DNA of 14,870 nt, taken from the NCBI GenBank assembly GCA_016718845.1, contig JADKCK010000091.1, forward strand, positions 1 to 14,870, written 5' to 3'. Positions 1 to 6,305 of this stretch are shown piece after piece (position 1 is the stretch's first letter; each line of letters opens with the position of its first letter). The DNA comes from Sphingobacteriales bacterium. GTDB lineage: Bacteria > Bacteroidota > Bacteroidia > Chitinophagales > UBA2359. The translations under genes and the position numbers were made by a program. Below the pieces are notes generated by a model. It did not search any database, was not told the DNA's origin, and saw nothing but the letters and a program-made list of their open reading frames with translations.

Positions 1-434
1 TGTTTCATGCTTTTTGTTGTTTGGCTAATTAAGATAACACACACAAGGCTACTTTACAAAAAGCAATGCAAATGTGCGTGTTTAAACAATACAAAGTTAC
101 CTCTTTTTCAACAAAACACTTATTTCGAGGTCGTTATTTTTGTTTATTTGCCATTTTGGGGTATCTTTGCCTCAAATTTATGCTTAATGTGCCAACTAAA
201 TCCAACAACAATTACCCGTTTTGCACATAATCAGGCGAAGTTATTGTTTTGTTTAGGGGGTGCAAATCGAACTTTACAAAACTAATAGGGCTAAGGATAA
301 AAATTGCCCAATAGTTCGTAACTTCGCGCCCAAATAGCATTCAATCCAACTTAAATAAGTAGCTATCCCACAAAACAACGACCTACGCCCAACTCTGTGC
401 TATCTTTCTACCTAACAGCAACAACAGTCAATAT
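1..434. other. Spacer with no recognisable gene
   Basis: An open frame at 7-285 gives a 92-residue Cys-, Leu- and Thr-rich peptide that resembles no family I know, and its AT-rich composition looks like spacer DNA. I looked for the tail of a sucA (E1) gene, the usual upstream partner of sucB, and did not find one. No tRNA-like cloverleaf is visible. A TATCTTTC octamer at about 416-423 is one base from the Bacteroidota -7 box TAnnTTTG, but no -33 TTG lies at a suitable distance. Confidence 0.5.
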
Positions 435-1715
435 ATGCCTATCATCGAAATTAAGAGTTCCCAGCGTTGGTGAATCTATCACCGAAGTAACCCTATCGAT
501 TAGTAGTACCTAACAGGAAATGTAGTAGCTATGGACGATTTGCTCTGCGAATTCGGAATCGGACCAACAAACTTTGAACTAAACGCCGAAAGCGACCAAC
601 GCCGTCCAGTTACAGCCAACAGAAAGCGGAAGCTGACGTGAAAGTGGGTGGCATCATCTGTACCATAAACACAAATGTATACCTTCTAACACCAACACCG
701 CACTACCTACTGCACAAAAACTATTGTGAAACAACTACAACAACAACACCCAGCACCGAAACAAAACAACCTACGCCGCCGGACACGCATCGCCCGCCGC
801 CGCTAAAATGTTGGGAAGAAGCCAACATAGACCCCAAAACATAAAAGGCACAGGTCCCGACGGACGAATTACCAAAGAAGATGTACAAACCAACATCCCC
901 GAACAACAATAGCTTTCCGCACCACAAGAAAAACAACTATACACCGAAGCAAAATAACCACGCCCGGAGGTAAAAACACCTGCACCCCAAGCACCAGCAC
1001 ACCACAAGCCGGGCGAAGCCAACGACGCGAAAAATGAGCCGTTTATAACAAACTATCAACAAACAGTTAGTGAAGCTAGAAATAAACCGCTATGTCCTCA
1101 CTTTACCCCAACGAAGTAGTTTGACCGAATAATGAGCCTACGCAAAATACAAAGCCTTCGAGAAAAAACATGGCATCGGGCTTGGCTTTATCGGCCTTCT
1201 TCTCAAAAGCCGCCGCCACCCCTACTCGAGTTCCTGCTGTTAAAGCCTCCTTAGCCGGAAGGGAGATGGCATCGAATACCACGATTATGCCGATATATCC
1301 CGTGTGCCATGTCAACCGACAAAAGGACTGGTTGTACCAGTAATACACGCAACGTAAAGGGCTAACTTTACAAAGGTATTGAACTGGCTATAAAAACGTT
1401 GCCACAAGCCCGCGACGGCAAGACTGTCAATGGGAGAAATGACCGGCGGAACTTTTACCATCACCAGGGGTGTTTTTGGCTCCTTAATATCTACCCCTAG
1501 CATCACAACCACCTCAAACAGCTATCTTGAGCATGCACACCGCGCCTAAGGCGACCTATAGCTGTTGCCGGAGAAGTGAAAAATACGCCCCCATGATGTA
1601 CCTTGCCCTTAGCTACGACCCTCTCGTATCGTTGATGCGAAGAGGAGCAGTTAGCTTTTTAGTACGCATCAAACAACTACTCGAAGACCCCATTAAATTG
1701 TTCTTAGACATCTAA
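435..1715 (+). pseudogene. sucB: Frameshifted dihydrolipoamide succinyltransferase (2-oxoglutarate dehydrogenase E2)
   Basis: The intact family transfers succinyl groups from lipoamide to CoA in the cytoplasmic 2-oxoglutarate dehydrogenase complex of the TCA cycle. Pieces in changing frames line up in family order. MPIIEIK at 435 is followed, after one inserted base, by VPSVGESITEVTLS. Then come NVVAMDDLLCE and FELNAES (lipoyl domain), KVGGIICTINT, YAAGHASPAAAKMLG and IKGTGPDGRITKEDV (E3-binding domain, about 772-893). The catalytic domain follows: EKKHGIGLGF, HDYADIS, KGLVVPVI, MGEMTGGTFTIT, GVFGSLISTP, PMMYLALSYD and SFLVRIKQLLEDP. The 1.28 kb span matches the usual 400-430 residues, so little was deleted. 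There are dozens of small indels and stops. The lipoyl-lysine site (ESDKA in relatives) reads best as ESDQ. The active-site DHRIVDGRE motif is broken: the His codon is gone and RIVD survives only in another frame. The gene is either truly decayed or very badly sequenced. Family identity is firm. Confidence 0.85.
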
Positions 1716-1727
1716 CATGACCCCCGC

Positions 1728-1767
1728 AAAGACCAGTAAAGTATATTGTTATTCTTGCTGGTCTTTT
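1728..1767 (+). terminator. Hairpin terminator after sucB remnant
   Basis: A perfect 9-bp stem, AAAGACCAG (1728-1736) with CTGGTCTTT (1758-1766), has a 21-nt loop and runs into TTTT. It starts 13 bp after the sucB stop. It fits an intrinsic terminator for the E2 gene, although the loop is longer than usual. Confidence 0.6.
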
Positions 1768-1797
1768 AATAACTTTAACCAAGTAATACCAATTGCC

Positions 1798-1912
1798 ATA
1801 CAAGTATCACTGCTACCAGTGCTAACATTTCGCAACATCACTACATCGTATTGCTTAGGCGATACAAGTGTCGCTGCTACCAGTGCTGCTATTTCGCCAA
1901 ATCACTATATCG
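1798..1912 (+). repeat. Two-copy direct repeat (about 51 bp, period 64)
   Basis: The segments 1798-1848 and 1862-1912 share the order ATACAAGTrTCrCTGCTACC, AGTGCT, ATTTCGC and ATCACTAyATCG, at roughly 85% identity. Each starts with a version of the CGATACAAGTATCG palindrome that also occurs at 4286-4299 and, in opposite orientation, at 14777-14794. It appears to be a dispersed intergenic element. Confidence 0.7.
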
Positions 1913-1979
1913 CCAAATCACTACATAACTACATCGCCGCATCGCTATATCACTACATCGTCACATCAACTATCATCGC
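1895..1979 (+). repeat. Low-complexity ATCACTACATCG-like ladder
   Basis: Degenerate short units such as ATCACTATATCGCC, AATCACTACATAACTAC and ATCGCTATATCACTACATCG follow one another. This simple-sequence spacer directly precedes the glycosyltransferase gene. It happens to be open in that gene's frame from an ATG at 1868, which creates a false 49-residue N-terminal extension. Confidence 0.65.
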
Positions 1980-2014
1980 CCCCTAAATCAATCACCTTGT
2001 TGCTATCATTAAAA

Positions 2015-3574
2015 ATGATTATGCACCTATTTCTATCAAACACACAAATAACCAATCTGATAGCAGCTATCTTGCTGTTGATTACAAGTGCTATTCTATT
2101 TAAAAAAGATAGAGAAACGCTTTCGTTGGCAACCTTGGTACTCGGCGCGTTTTTGTTGCGCTTGTTTATGGCAACAATAGACCCGTTTTTGCATAACTGG
2201 GACGAACGTTTTCATGCACTTGTGGCTAAAAATCTAATCCAACACCCACTAACACCTACCTTAAACCTAACGCCTTTATTGCACTACGATTACACCGCAT
2301 GGTGTTGCAATTATGTTTGGTTGCACAAACAACCTCTTTTTTTGTGGCAGATGGCAATGAGTATGCAACTATTTGGCGCAAATGTAATAGCCTTGCGATT
2401 GCCAAGTGCAATAATGGGCAGTATTATGGTGTTGTTTATTTACCGAATGGGCAAGTTAATGGTTTCTACACAAATTGCTTTTTTCGCAGCCTTGCTATTT
2501 GCAGTAGCTAATCTATCCTTAGAGCAAGTATCGGGTAAAGCAGAAGTAGACCACAATAACGCCGCTTTTTTGTTCTATGTAACAGGCAGTATTTGGGCGC
2601 TGTTGGAGTATGACACCTGTAACTCGCCCAATAAAAAACGATGGCTATTGCTGATAAGTTTGTTTGCAGGCGGAGCAATACTAAACAAATGGCTAACGGG
2701 ACTGTTAGTTTATGCAGCATGGATAATAGCTTTGCTACTTAGCCCCATAAAACGATGGCAATTAACAAACTACCTACATTTATTAAGCTCGTTACTCATT
2801 ACTACCTTAATCGTTTTGCCGTGGCAATGGTATATACTGCATCAATTCCCGACAGAAAGCCGCTACGAATACGCCTACAACAGCAAACATATCTGGGAGG
2901 TTGTCGAAGGTCACAGCGGAGCATGGTGGATGTACCTCGAACGATTTGGCTCGCAATACGGGCAAGGAATGCAGTTGTTTGTTTTGCTCGGATGTATATT
3001 TTGGGTCAGATACGTTACTAATAACTTTGCAAAACATGCTCTTTTTAGCGCTATTGTCGTTGTTTATGCCTTCTTTTCGTTCATAGCCCAAACAAAAATG
3101 TCGAGTTATGTATTAGTTGTTGCAGGTATTATGTATTTGCTTATTGCAGCAGGAGTTAGCTTTATCGTCAATCCTAAAAACCAAACTACAACTACTAAAC
3201 AAAATGCCCTACAATGGATATTGATAACAATAGTAGCAGTATACACGTTTAATCCCGACAAAATACTACTTAACCGCTACTTAGATAAAGATAACGAACG
3301 TGCAAACAAGATACACAACACCCAAATTTACACAAAATTAGATACTATGCTACCTGCTAATGCTGTTGTTGTAAATGCCCCCGATTACGATGCTATCGAC
3401 ATTATGTTTTATAGCCATCATCAGGCTTATAATTGGGTGTCTGATGATGATGCTAATATCATTACCAAATTGGGTTATCCTATTGCTGTATTTAAAGATG
3501 CTAAAAGCCAAAAGTATCCCGATTTTACCCAAAATATCCCTAATGTAGTACTAATAGAGCCATGTCCTAAATAA
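2015..3574 (+). CDS. GT39/ArnT-like integral membrane glycosyltransferase
   Basis: This is a polytopic membrane protein of the GT-C superfamily (glycosyltransferase family 39, PMT/ArnT-like). Such enzymes move a sugar from a polyprenyl-phosphate donor to a lipid, glycan or protein on the outer face of the inner membrane. I count 12-13 hydrophobic segments from about residue 14 to 410, followed by a soluble tail of about 105 residues. The acidic pair expected in the first outer loop is present (DPFLHNWDERFHA, Asp-Glu at residues 63-64). HKQPLFLW (residues 104-111) matches the HKPPL-type motif of the family, and ALRLPSAIMG follows it. I chose the ATG at 2015 (MIMHLF), giving 519 residues. The frame is open from an ATG at 1868, but those residues translate the upstream simple repeat. 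An ATG at 2021 is also possible. The gene is intact, unlike its neighbours, and appears monocistronic. The sugar and acceptor cannot be told from the sequence. Confidence 0.85.
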   Translation: MIMHLFLSNTQITNLIAAILLLITSAILFKKDRETLSLATLVLGAFLLRLFMATIDPFLHNWDERFHALVAKNLIQHPLTPTLNLTPLLHYDYTAWCCNYVWLHKQPLFLWQMAMSMQLFGANVIALRLPSAIMGSIMVLFIYRMGKLMVSTQIAFFAALLFAVANLSLEQVSGKAEVDHNNAAFLFYVTGSIWALLEYDTCNSPNKKRWLLLISLFAGGAILNKWLTGLLVYAAWIIALLLSPIKRWQLTNYLHLLSSLLITTLIVLPWQWYILHQFPTESRYEYAYNSKHIWEVVEGHSGAWWMYLERFGSQYGQGMQLFVLLGCIFWVRYVTNNFAKHALFSAIVVVYAFFSFIAQTKMSSYVLVVAGIMYLLIAAGVSFIVNPKNQTTTTKQNALQWILITIVAVYTFNPDKILLNRYLDKDNERANKIHNTQIYTKLDTMLPANAVVVNAPDYDAIDIMFYSHHQAYNWVSDDDANIITKLGYPIAVFKDAKSQKYPDFTQNIPNVVLIEPCPK

Positions 3575-3623
3575 TTTTTGAAGACGTTAGTAGTGTTTCC
3601 TGTTAATTGTGTCGGGTATAAAT

Positions 3624-3836
3624 GACAGTATTAGATGGAACGCCTACTAAGCGACAATTTGGGCTGCATCCAAGCAAAGTAATAGAACACAGATGATACG
3701 GATTTGACAGATACGCCACAGATTTTATCGGTGAAAATCCGTTTAATCCGTATTATCTGTGTTCCAAAACAAAAAATTATGAGCCAATAAAATAAAGTAC
3801 GACCCGACAGTATTAGATTGAACGACTACTTAGCTA
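3624..3836 (+). repeat. 31-bp direct repeats flanking a palindromic element
   Basis: GACAGTATTAGATGGAACGC at 3624 recurs as GACAGTATTAGATTGAACGA at 3806. The match continues as CTACTAAGCGA and CTACTTAGCTA, about 27 of 31 positions in all. The two copies bracket about 150 bp that includes the 3685-3764 palindrome. It may be a small non-autonomous element or a duplicated insertion point; there is no coding content. Confidence 0.55.
3685..3764. repeat. Long palindromic intergenic element
   Basis: The left arm GAACACAGATGATACGGATT (3685-3704) and right arm AATCCGTATTATCTGTGTTC (3745-3764) are reverse complements at 19 of 20 positions, around a 40-nt centre. The wording (ACACAGAT, ACGGATT, AAATCCGT) resembles an ACACAGAT/ACGGATT palindrome family that I recall from the spacers of many unrelated bacteria. 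It could also act as a bidirectional transcription stop, but it has no T-tract. Confidence 0.75.
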
Positions 3837-4086
3837 ATAGTTTTTTTACCAAACAGAAAAACCATTGTTTATGTGTGGCAAACAACAAGCACTATTGAAG
3901 TATTAAACACTAACAACAGTTATCGAAACCTTAATAACAATAACACAATGTCCGCTCTTTGTCGTACCAACACTAATACGTGCCTTGCAAGTATTGTTTG
4001 TTTTGATGTAAAAACGCTTATCATCGTCCAAAACCCATATAAGGCTTAAATAAACACTTGTTTGCGTGCCGAACAATTTAGATTGT

Positions 4087-4169
4087 ATTATAGTGTCACC
4101 CCTTCGGGGTTAAAAAACACACCAACATCACCCTTTATCTATAATAGTGTCACCCCTTCGGGGTTTAAA
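4087..4169 (+). repeat. Twin hairpin repeats (ACCCC-TTC-GGGGT)
   Basis: ATwATAGTGTCACCCC then TTCGGGGTT occurs at 4087-4114 and again at 4141-4169, nearly identical over 28 bases. Each has a 5-bp GC stem ACCCC/GGGGT with a TTC loop (4098-4110 and 4152-4164) followed by a short T/A-rich run. They may be dispersed REP-like units or weak terminators. Confidence 0.65.
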
Positions 4170-4232
4170 TGCTTTGTTTAAACCCAATGTATCAATGCTA
4201 ACAGTGCTAACCCAACTGCTAAAACACCAAAC

Positions 4233-4375
4233 ATCGCTCAAAACCTATTTATTATTTGGGCAGATACAAACAAGCCCCGCAAAAACGATACAAGTATCGC
4301 TGCTACCAATGCTAATCTAGCGGTGAAAACCGCTATCATCGCCCAAAAACTATTTATTATTTGGGCAGATGCAAA
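4233..4375 (+). repeat. 38-bp direct repeat pair (period 105)
   Basis: The segments 4233-4270 and 4338-4375 differ at three positions. The shared core is CTATTTATTATTTGGGCAGA. Between them lies the CGATACAAGTATCG palindrome. A partial third relative (ATCATCGTCCAAAACCC) starts near 4021. Confidence 0.7.
4286..4299. repeat. CGATACAAGTATCG palindrome
   Basis: This is a perfect 14-bp palindrome (6-bp arms, AA centre) followed by CTGCTACCAATGCTAA. The same core with the same CTGCTACCAGTGCT flank occurs at about 1798-1824 and 1861-1888. An extended inverted version, ACCGATACTTGTATCGGT, lies at 14777-14794. It looks like a REP-type dispersed family. Confidence 0.65.
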
Positions 4376-4390
4376 TAACGGTTTAAAATT

Positions 4391-4436
4391 TACAACTCGC
4401 AATTTATCATTTACAATTTACAATTTACCATTTACC
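4391..4436 (+). repeat. AATTTACA-type ladder before the paaN start
   Basis: Short units (TTTACAACTCGCAATTTATC, then ATTTACA, ATTTACA, ATTTACC, ATTTACC) run straight into the ATG at 4437. This simple repeat occupies the place of the ribosome-binding region; no Shine-Dalgarno sequence is present. Confidence 0.6.
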
Positions 4437-4961
4437 ATGTCCTTTTTTGAAAAACACAAAGACAGCTTAGAAAAAGCTATCCAAGCTACCAAAGAGCGTA
4501 CTTTTTACGCCCACCACCCCGAACACCCCGGCGCTTACAGTGCCGAGTCTGCCGAAAAAGGTAAAATTGACTTCGAAAACCAGTTGGGCAACGCCTTTAC
4601 CCAACTGCTACAAACCGGAAACACTGCCACCGCCGGCGACGAGGTATCGCCTTATACCGGCAACGCCTTAGCCATTAGCTACCCTACTGCCCCCCACCAG
4701 CACCTTAATTGCCAACGCCAAAGCAGCCCAAGAACAATGGCGAAAACCACCCCAACGAGCGTGCAGGCATTCTCATCGAAAGCTTTAGAAAGGGTTAAAT
4801 CTCGTTATTTCGAGATTGCTTACGCCACCATGCACACCAGGGCAATCGTTTGTTATGTCGTTTCAGGCATCTGGTCCTCATGCCGCCGACCGTGCTATGG
4901 AAACCATTGCTATGGCTTATGCCGAGCTTACGCGTTATCCTGCTCCAAAAACGTGGGTTAA
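4437..4961 (+). CDS. PaaN N-terminal fragment
   Basis: This is the first readable piece of the broken paaN gene. Residues 1-83 (to about 4690) are genuine PaaN sequence ending LAISYPTAP. An extra C in the run at 4690-4695 then throws the frame, and the rest up to 4961 is out-of-frame noise. The native sequence goes on in other frames (TSTLIANAKAAQEQW, then ESLERVKSRYFEIAYATMH). The open frame extends upstream to an ATG at 4323, but that part translates repeats; 4437 is the credible start. Confidence 0.6.
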   Translation: MSFFEKHKDSLEKAIQATKERTFYAHHPEHPGAYSAESAEKGKIDFENQLGNAFTQLLQTGNTATAGDEVSPYTGNALAISYPTAPHQHLNCQRQSSPRTMAKTTPTSVQAFSSKALERVKSRYFEIAYATMHTRAIVCYVVSGIWSSCRRPCYGNHCYGLCRAYALSCSKNVG

Positions 4962-5006
4962 ACCAATGGGGAGATTGCCATTACCCTCGACAAAAACTTT
5001 ACTCCC

Positions 5007-5489
5007 GTGCCCAAAGGCATTGGTTTGGTTATCGGCTGCTCTACCTTCCCTACCTGGAACACCGTACCGGGTTTGTATGCCGACCTTATGACCGGCAATA
5101 GCGTTATTGTTAAGCCCCACCCTTTGTCTGTGTTGCCAATAGCCGTGTTTGTTGCCGAGATACAAAAGGTAATGGTCGAGGCGGGCTACGATGCCAACAC
5201 CGTGCAGCTTGCCGTTGATAGCAGCAACCACCTAATAACCAAAGAATTAGCCGAAAACCCTGCCGTAAAACTAATCGATTACACAGGCGGTAATGCCTTT
5301 GGCGATTATATCGAGGCATTGCCCAACAAAACCACCTTTACCGAAAAAGCAGGCGTAAATTCGGTTATCATCGACTCTGTCCGCGACCTACGCGAGGTAA
5401 TGCGTAACCTAGCTTTCTCTGTTTCGCTCTACTCGGGGCAAATGTATATACTGCCCCGCAAAACTCTTTATCCCCGAAACAGGCATTAA
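5007..5489 (+). CDS. PaaN middle fragment (aldehyde dehydrogenase core)
   Basis: This is the longest clean piece of paaN. It opens inside the gene (PVPKGIGLVIGCSTFPTWNT), so its ATG is an internal Met and not a real start. It covers the nucleotide-binding fold and runs to SLYSGQM at 5430-5444. The catalytic Cys codon should come next, but TAT (Tyr) stands there and the frame is lost within a few codons, ending at 5489. The readable native sequence downstream is APQNIFIPETGIKTA-like, in another frame. Confidence 0.6.
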   Translation: MPKGIGLVIGCSTFPTWNTVPGLYADLMTGNSVIVKPHPLSVLPIAVFVAEIQKVMVEAGYDANTVQLAVDSSNHLITKELAENPAVKLIDYTGGNAFGDYIEALPNKTTFTEKAGVNSVIIDSVRDLREVMRNLAFSVSLYSGQMYILPRKTLYPRNRH

Positions 5490-5655
5490 AACCGCCGACA
5501 ACGAAACAATTGACTACGATACGGCTGTTGAGTTGCTCAAAACGAAGTATCGGCTTTGGTATTAAACCCTAAAATGGGTGCAGGCACCTTAGGGCTATCC
5601 AAAACCCCAATACGCTTAAACGCGCTCAAGATGCCGTTAGATCTTAGGTGCATCG

Positions 5656-6093
5656 GTGGTGTTAGCACCCCTCGATGTAAAAGATGCCGTCTTCCCCGAT
5701 TCGCGCATTATTACCCCCACCATTTTAGCCGTTGATGCCACACAAACCGATATTTACCAACAAGAGTTGTTTGGTCCTATTGTGGTAGTGGTAAAAACCC
5801 GCGATACCCAACACTCGGTAGCTCTTGCTCGCCAAATGGCAGAACAACATGGTGCTATCACCTGCGCCGCCTACACCACCAACCCCGACACCAAAGCCTA
5901 CATCGCCGACCAAATGAACCAGGCATTTGCACCTGTGTCGTTTAACCTTACAGGCTTTATTTGGGTTAATCAACACGCCGCCTTCTCCGATTTTCATGTA
6001 ACGGGCGGTAATCCAGCAGGCAACGCCTCTTTCACCGACCCCGCTTATGTTAATAAACGCTTTGTTTGGGTAGGTAACAGAGCCATTTTGTAA
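5656..6093 (+). CDS. PaaN C-terminal fragment
   Basis: This is the final piece of paaN, starting at an internal GTG/ATG region (VLAPLDVKDAVFPDSRIITP) and reading cleanly to the natural stop TAA at 6091. It contains QQELFGPIVVVVKTRDTQHS, the conserved E-x-F-G-P segment of aldehyde dehydrogenases, and the PaaN-like end TGFIWVNQHAAFSDFHVTGG with YVNKRFVWVG. No independent promoter or start is apparent, so as it stands it would not be a functional protein. Confidence 0.6.
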   Translation: MVLAPLDVKDAVFPDSRIITPTILAVDATQTDIYQQELFGPIVVVVKTRDTQHSVALARQMAEQHGAITCAAYTTNPDTKAYIADQMNQAFAPVSFNLTGFIWVNQHAAFSDFHVTGGNPAGNASFTDPAYVNKRFVWVGNRAIL

Positions 6094-6190
6094 GATGTTT
6101 TTAACCAACACCCCCATTAAACTGCCGCCAAGCTATTGCTTTAGCTATCAAAACAAGCAATAGCCAAATAATATTGTCTATCTACACCAC

Positions 6191-6240
6191 AAAAAGTCCA
6201 TGAAGCAGCAGGTATACCTGTTACTTACGCGGACTTTTTT
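6191..6240 (+). terminator. Hairpin terminator after paaN
   Basis: The outer stem AAAAAGTCC (6191-6199) pairs with GGACTTTTT (6231-6239), and a perfect inner palindrome CAGGTATACCTG (6209-6220) sits in the loop. The T-run (TTTTTTT) follows directly. It is symmetric enough to work in both directions and lies about 100 bp past the paaN stop. Confidence 0.75.
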
Positions 6241-6252
6241 TGTGCTATTACT

Positions 6253-6305
6253 ATTACAATAGTTGTTTATGCAGACACAAACAACCGCACAAATAATGAT
6301 AGCTC
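6253..6305 (+). repeat. 53-bp leader of the 63-bp array, first copy
   Basis: This segment recurs at 14818-14870 with three mismatches. It carries a hairpin, GTTGTTT (arm) - GCAGACAC - AAACAAC (arm), followed by GCACAAATAATGAT and the first AGCTC of the array. The second copy has an even better stem (TTGTTTGTG/CACAAACAA around CAGA), so the hairpin is preserved between copies. Confidence 0.8.

Larger units (their letters stand above)
3575..4436. other. Repeat-rich intergenic spacer
   Basis: No coding frame with family resemblance is seen on either strand. The spacer holds a 20-bp inverted repeat element (3685-3764) flanked by a 31-bp imperfect direct repeat, two copies of a CACCCC-TTC-GGGGT hairpin, a 38-bp direct repeat of period 105, a CGATACAAGTATCG palindrome and an AATTTACA ladder ending at the next start codon. 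It has no tRNA-like or riboswitch-like structure that I can recognise. Confidence 0.6.
4437..6093 (+). pseudogene. paaN: Frameshifted PaaN-type aldehyde dehydrogenase (phenylacetate degradation)
   Basis: Joined across frames, the product matches the roughly 550-residue PaaN group of the aldehyde dehydrogenase superfamily, linked to the ring-cleavage stage of phenylacetyl-CoA catabolism in the cytoplasm. Visible signatures are MSFFEKHKDSLEKAIQAT with TFYAHHPEHPGAYSAESA at the N-terminus, QSFVMSFQASGPHAADRA, PKGIGLVIGCSTFPTWNTVP (dinucleotide-fold region), SVIVKPHPLSVLP, IDYTGGNAFGDYIEAL, SLYSGQM, QQELFGPIVVVV and TGFIWVNQHAAFSDFHVTGG. The 1,657-bp span equals the family length, so the gene is essentially complete. 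About ten frameshifts interrupt it, several in homopolymers: an extra C at 4690-4695, a short G run at 4968-4971, a short A run at 5539-5542, a short G run at 5592-5594 and a short T run at 5644. The expected Cys after GQM is replaced by ATGTATATACTG, read M-Y-I-L. Upstream is a repeat spacer and downstream a hairpin terminator, so it looks monocistronic. Sequencing error and true decay both remain possible. Confidence 0.85.

Noticed and set aside
236..275. tRNA-like T-arm (GGTGCAAATCGAAC)
   Set aside because: The TTCGAA core is not present in the right form and no acceptor, D or anticodon stems can be built around it.
7..285. 92-residue open frame as a gene
   Set aside because: AT-rich, no recognisable motif or family, no promoter or clear start context; most likely chance.
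411..423. Promoter for sucB (TATCTTTC)
   Set aside because: One mismatch to TAnnTTTG and no TTG at a suitable upstream distance; too weak to annotate.
771..1022. Minus-strand frames at 721-936 and 771-1022
   Set aside because: They are antisense shadows of the E3-binding/linker part of the sucB remnant; the + strand translation clearly matches E2.
2508..3091. Minus-strand and alternative-frame ORFs inside the glycosyltransferase gene
   Set aside because: The + strand frame is continuous, has membrane segments and GT39 motifs; the others are shadows.
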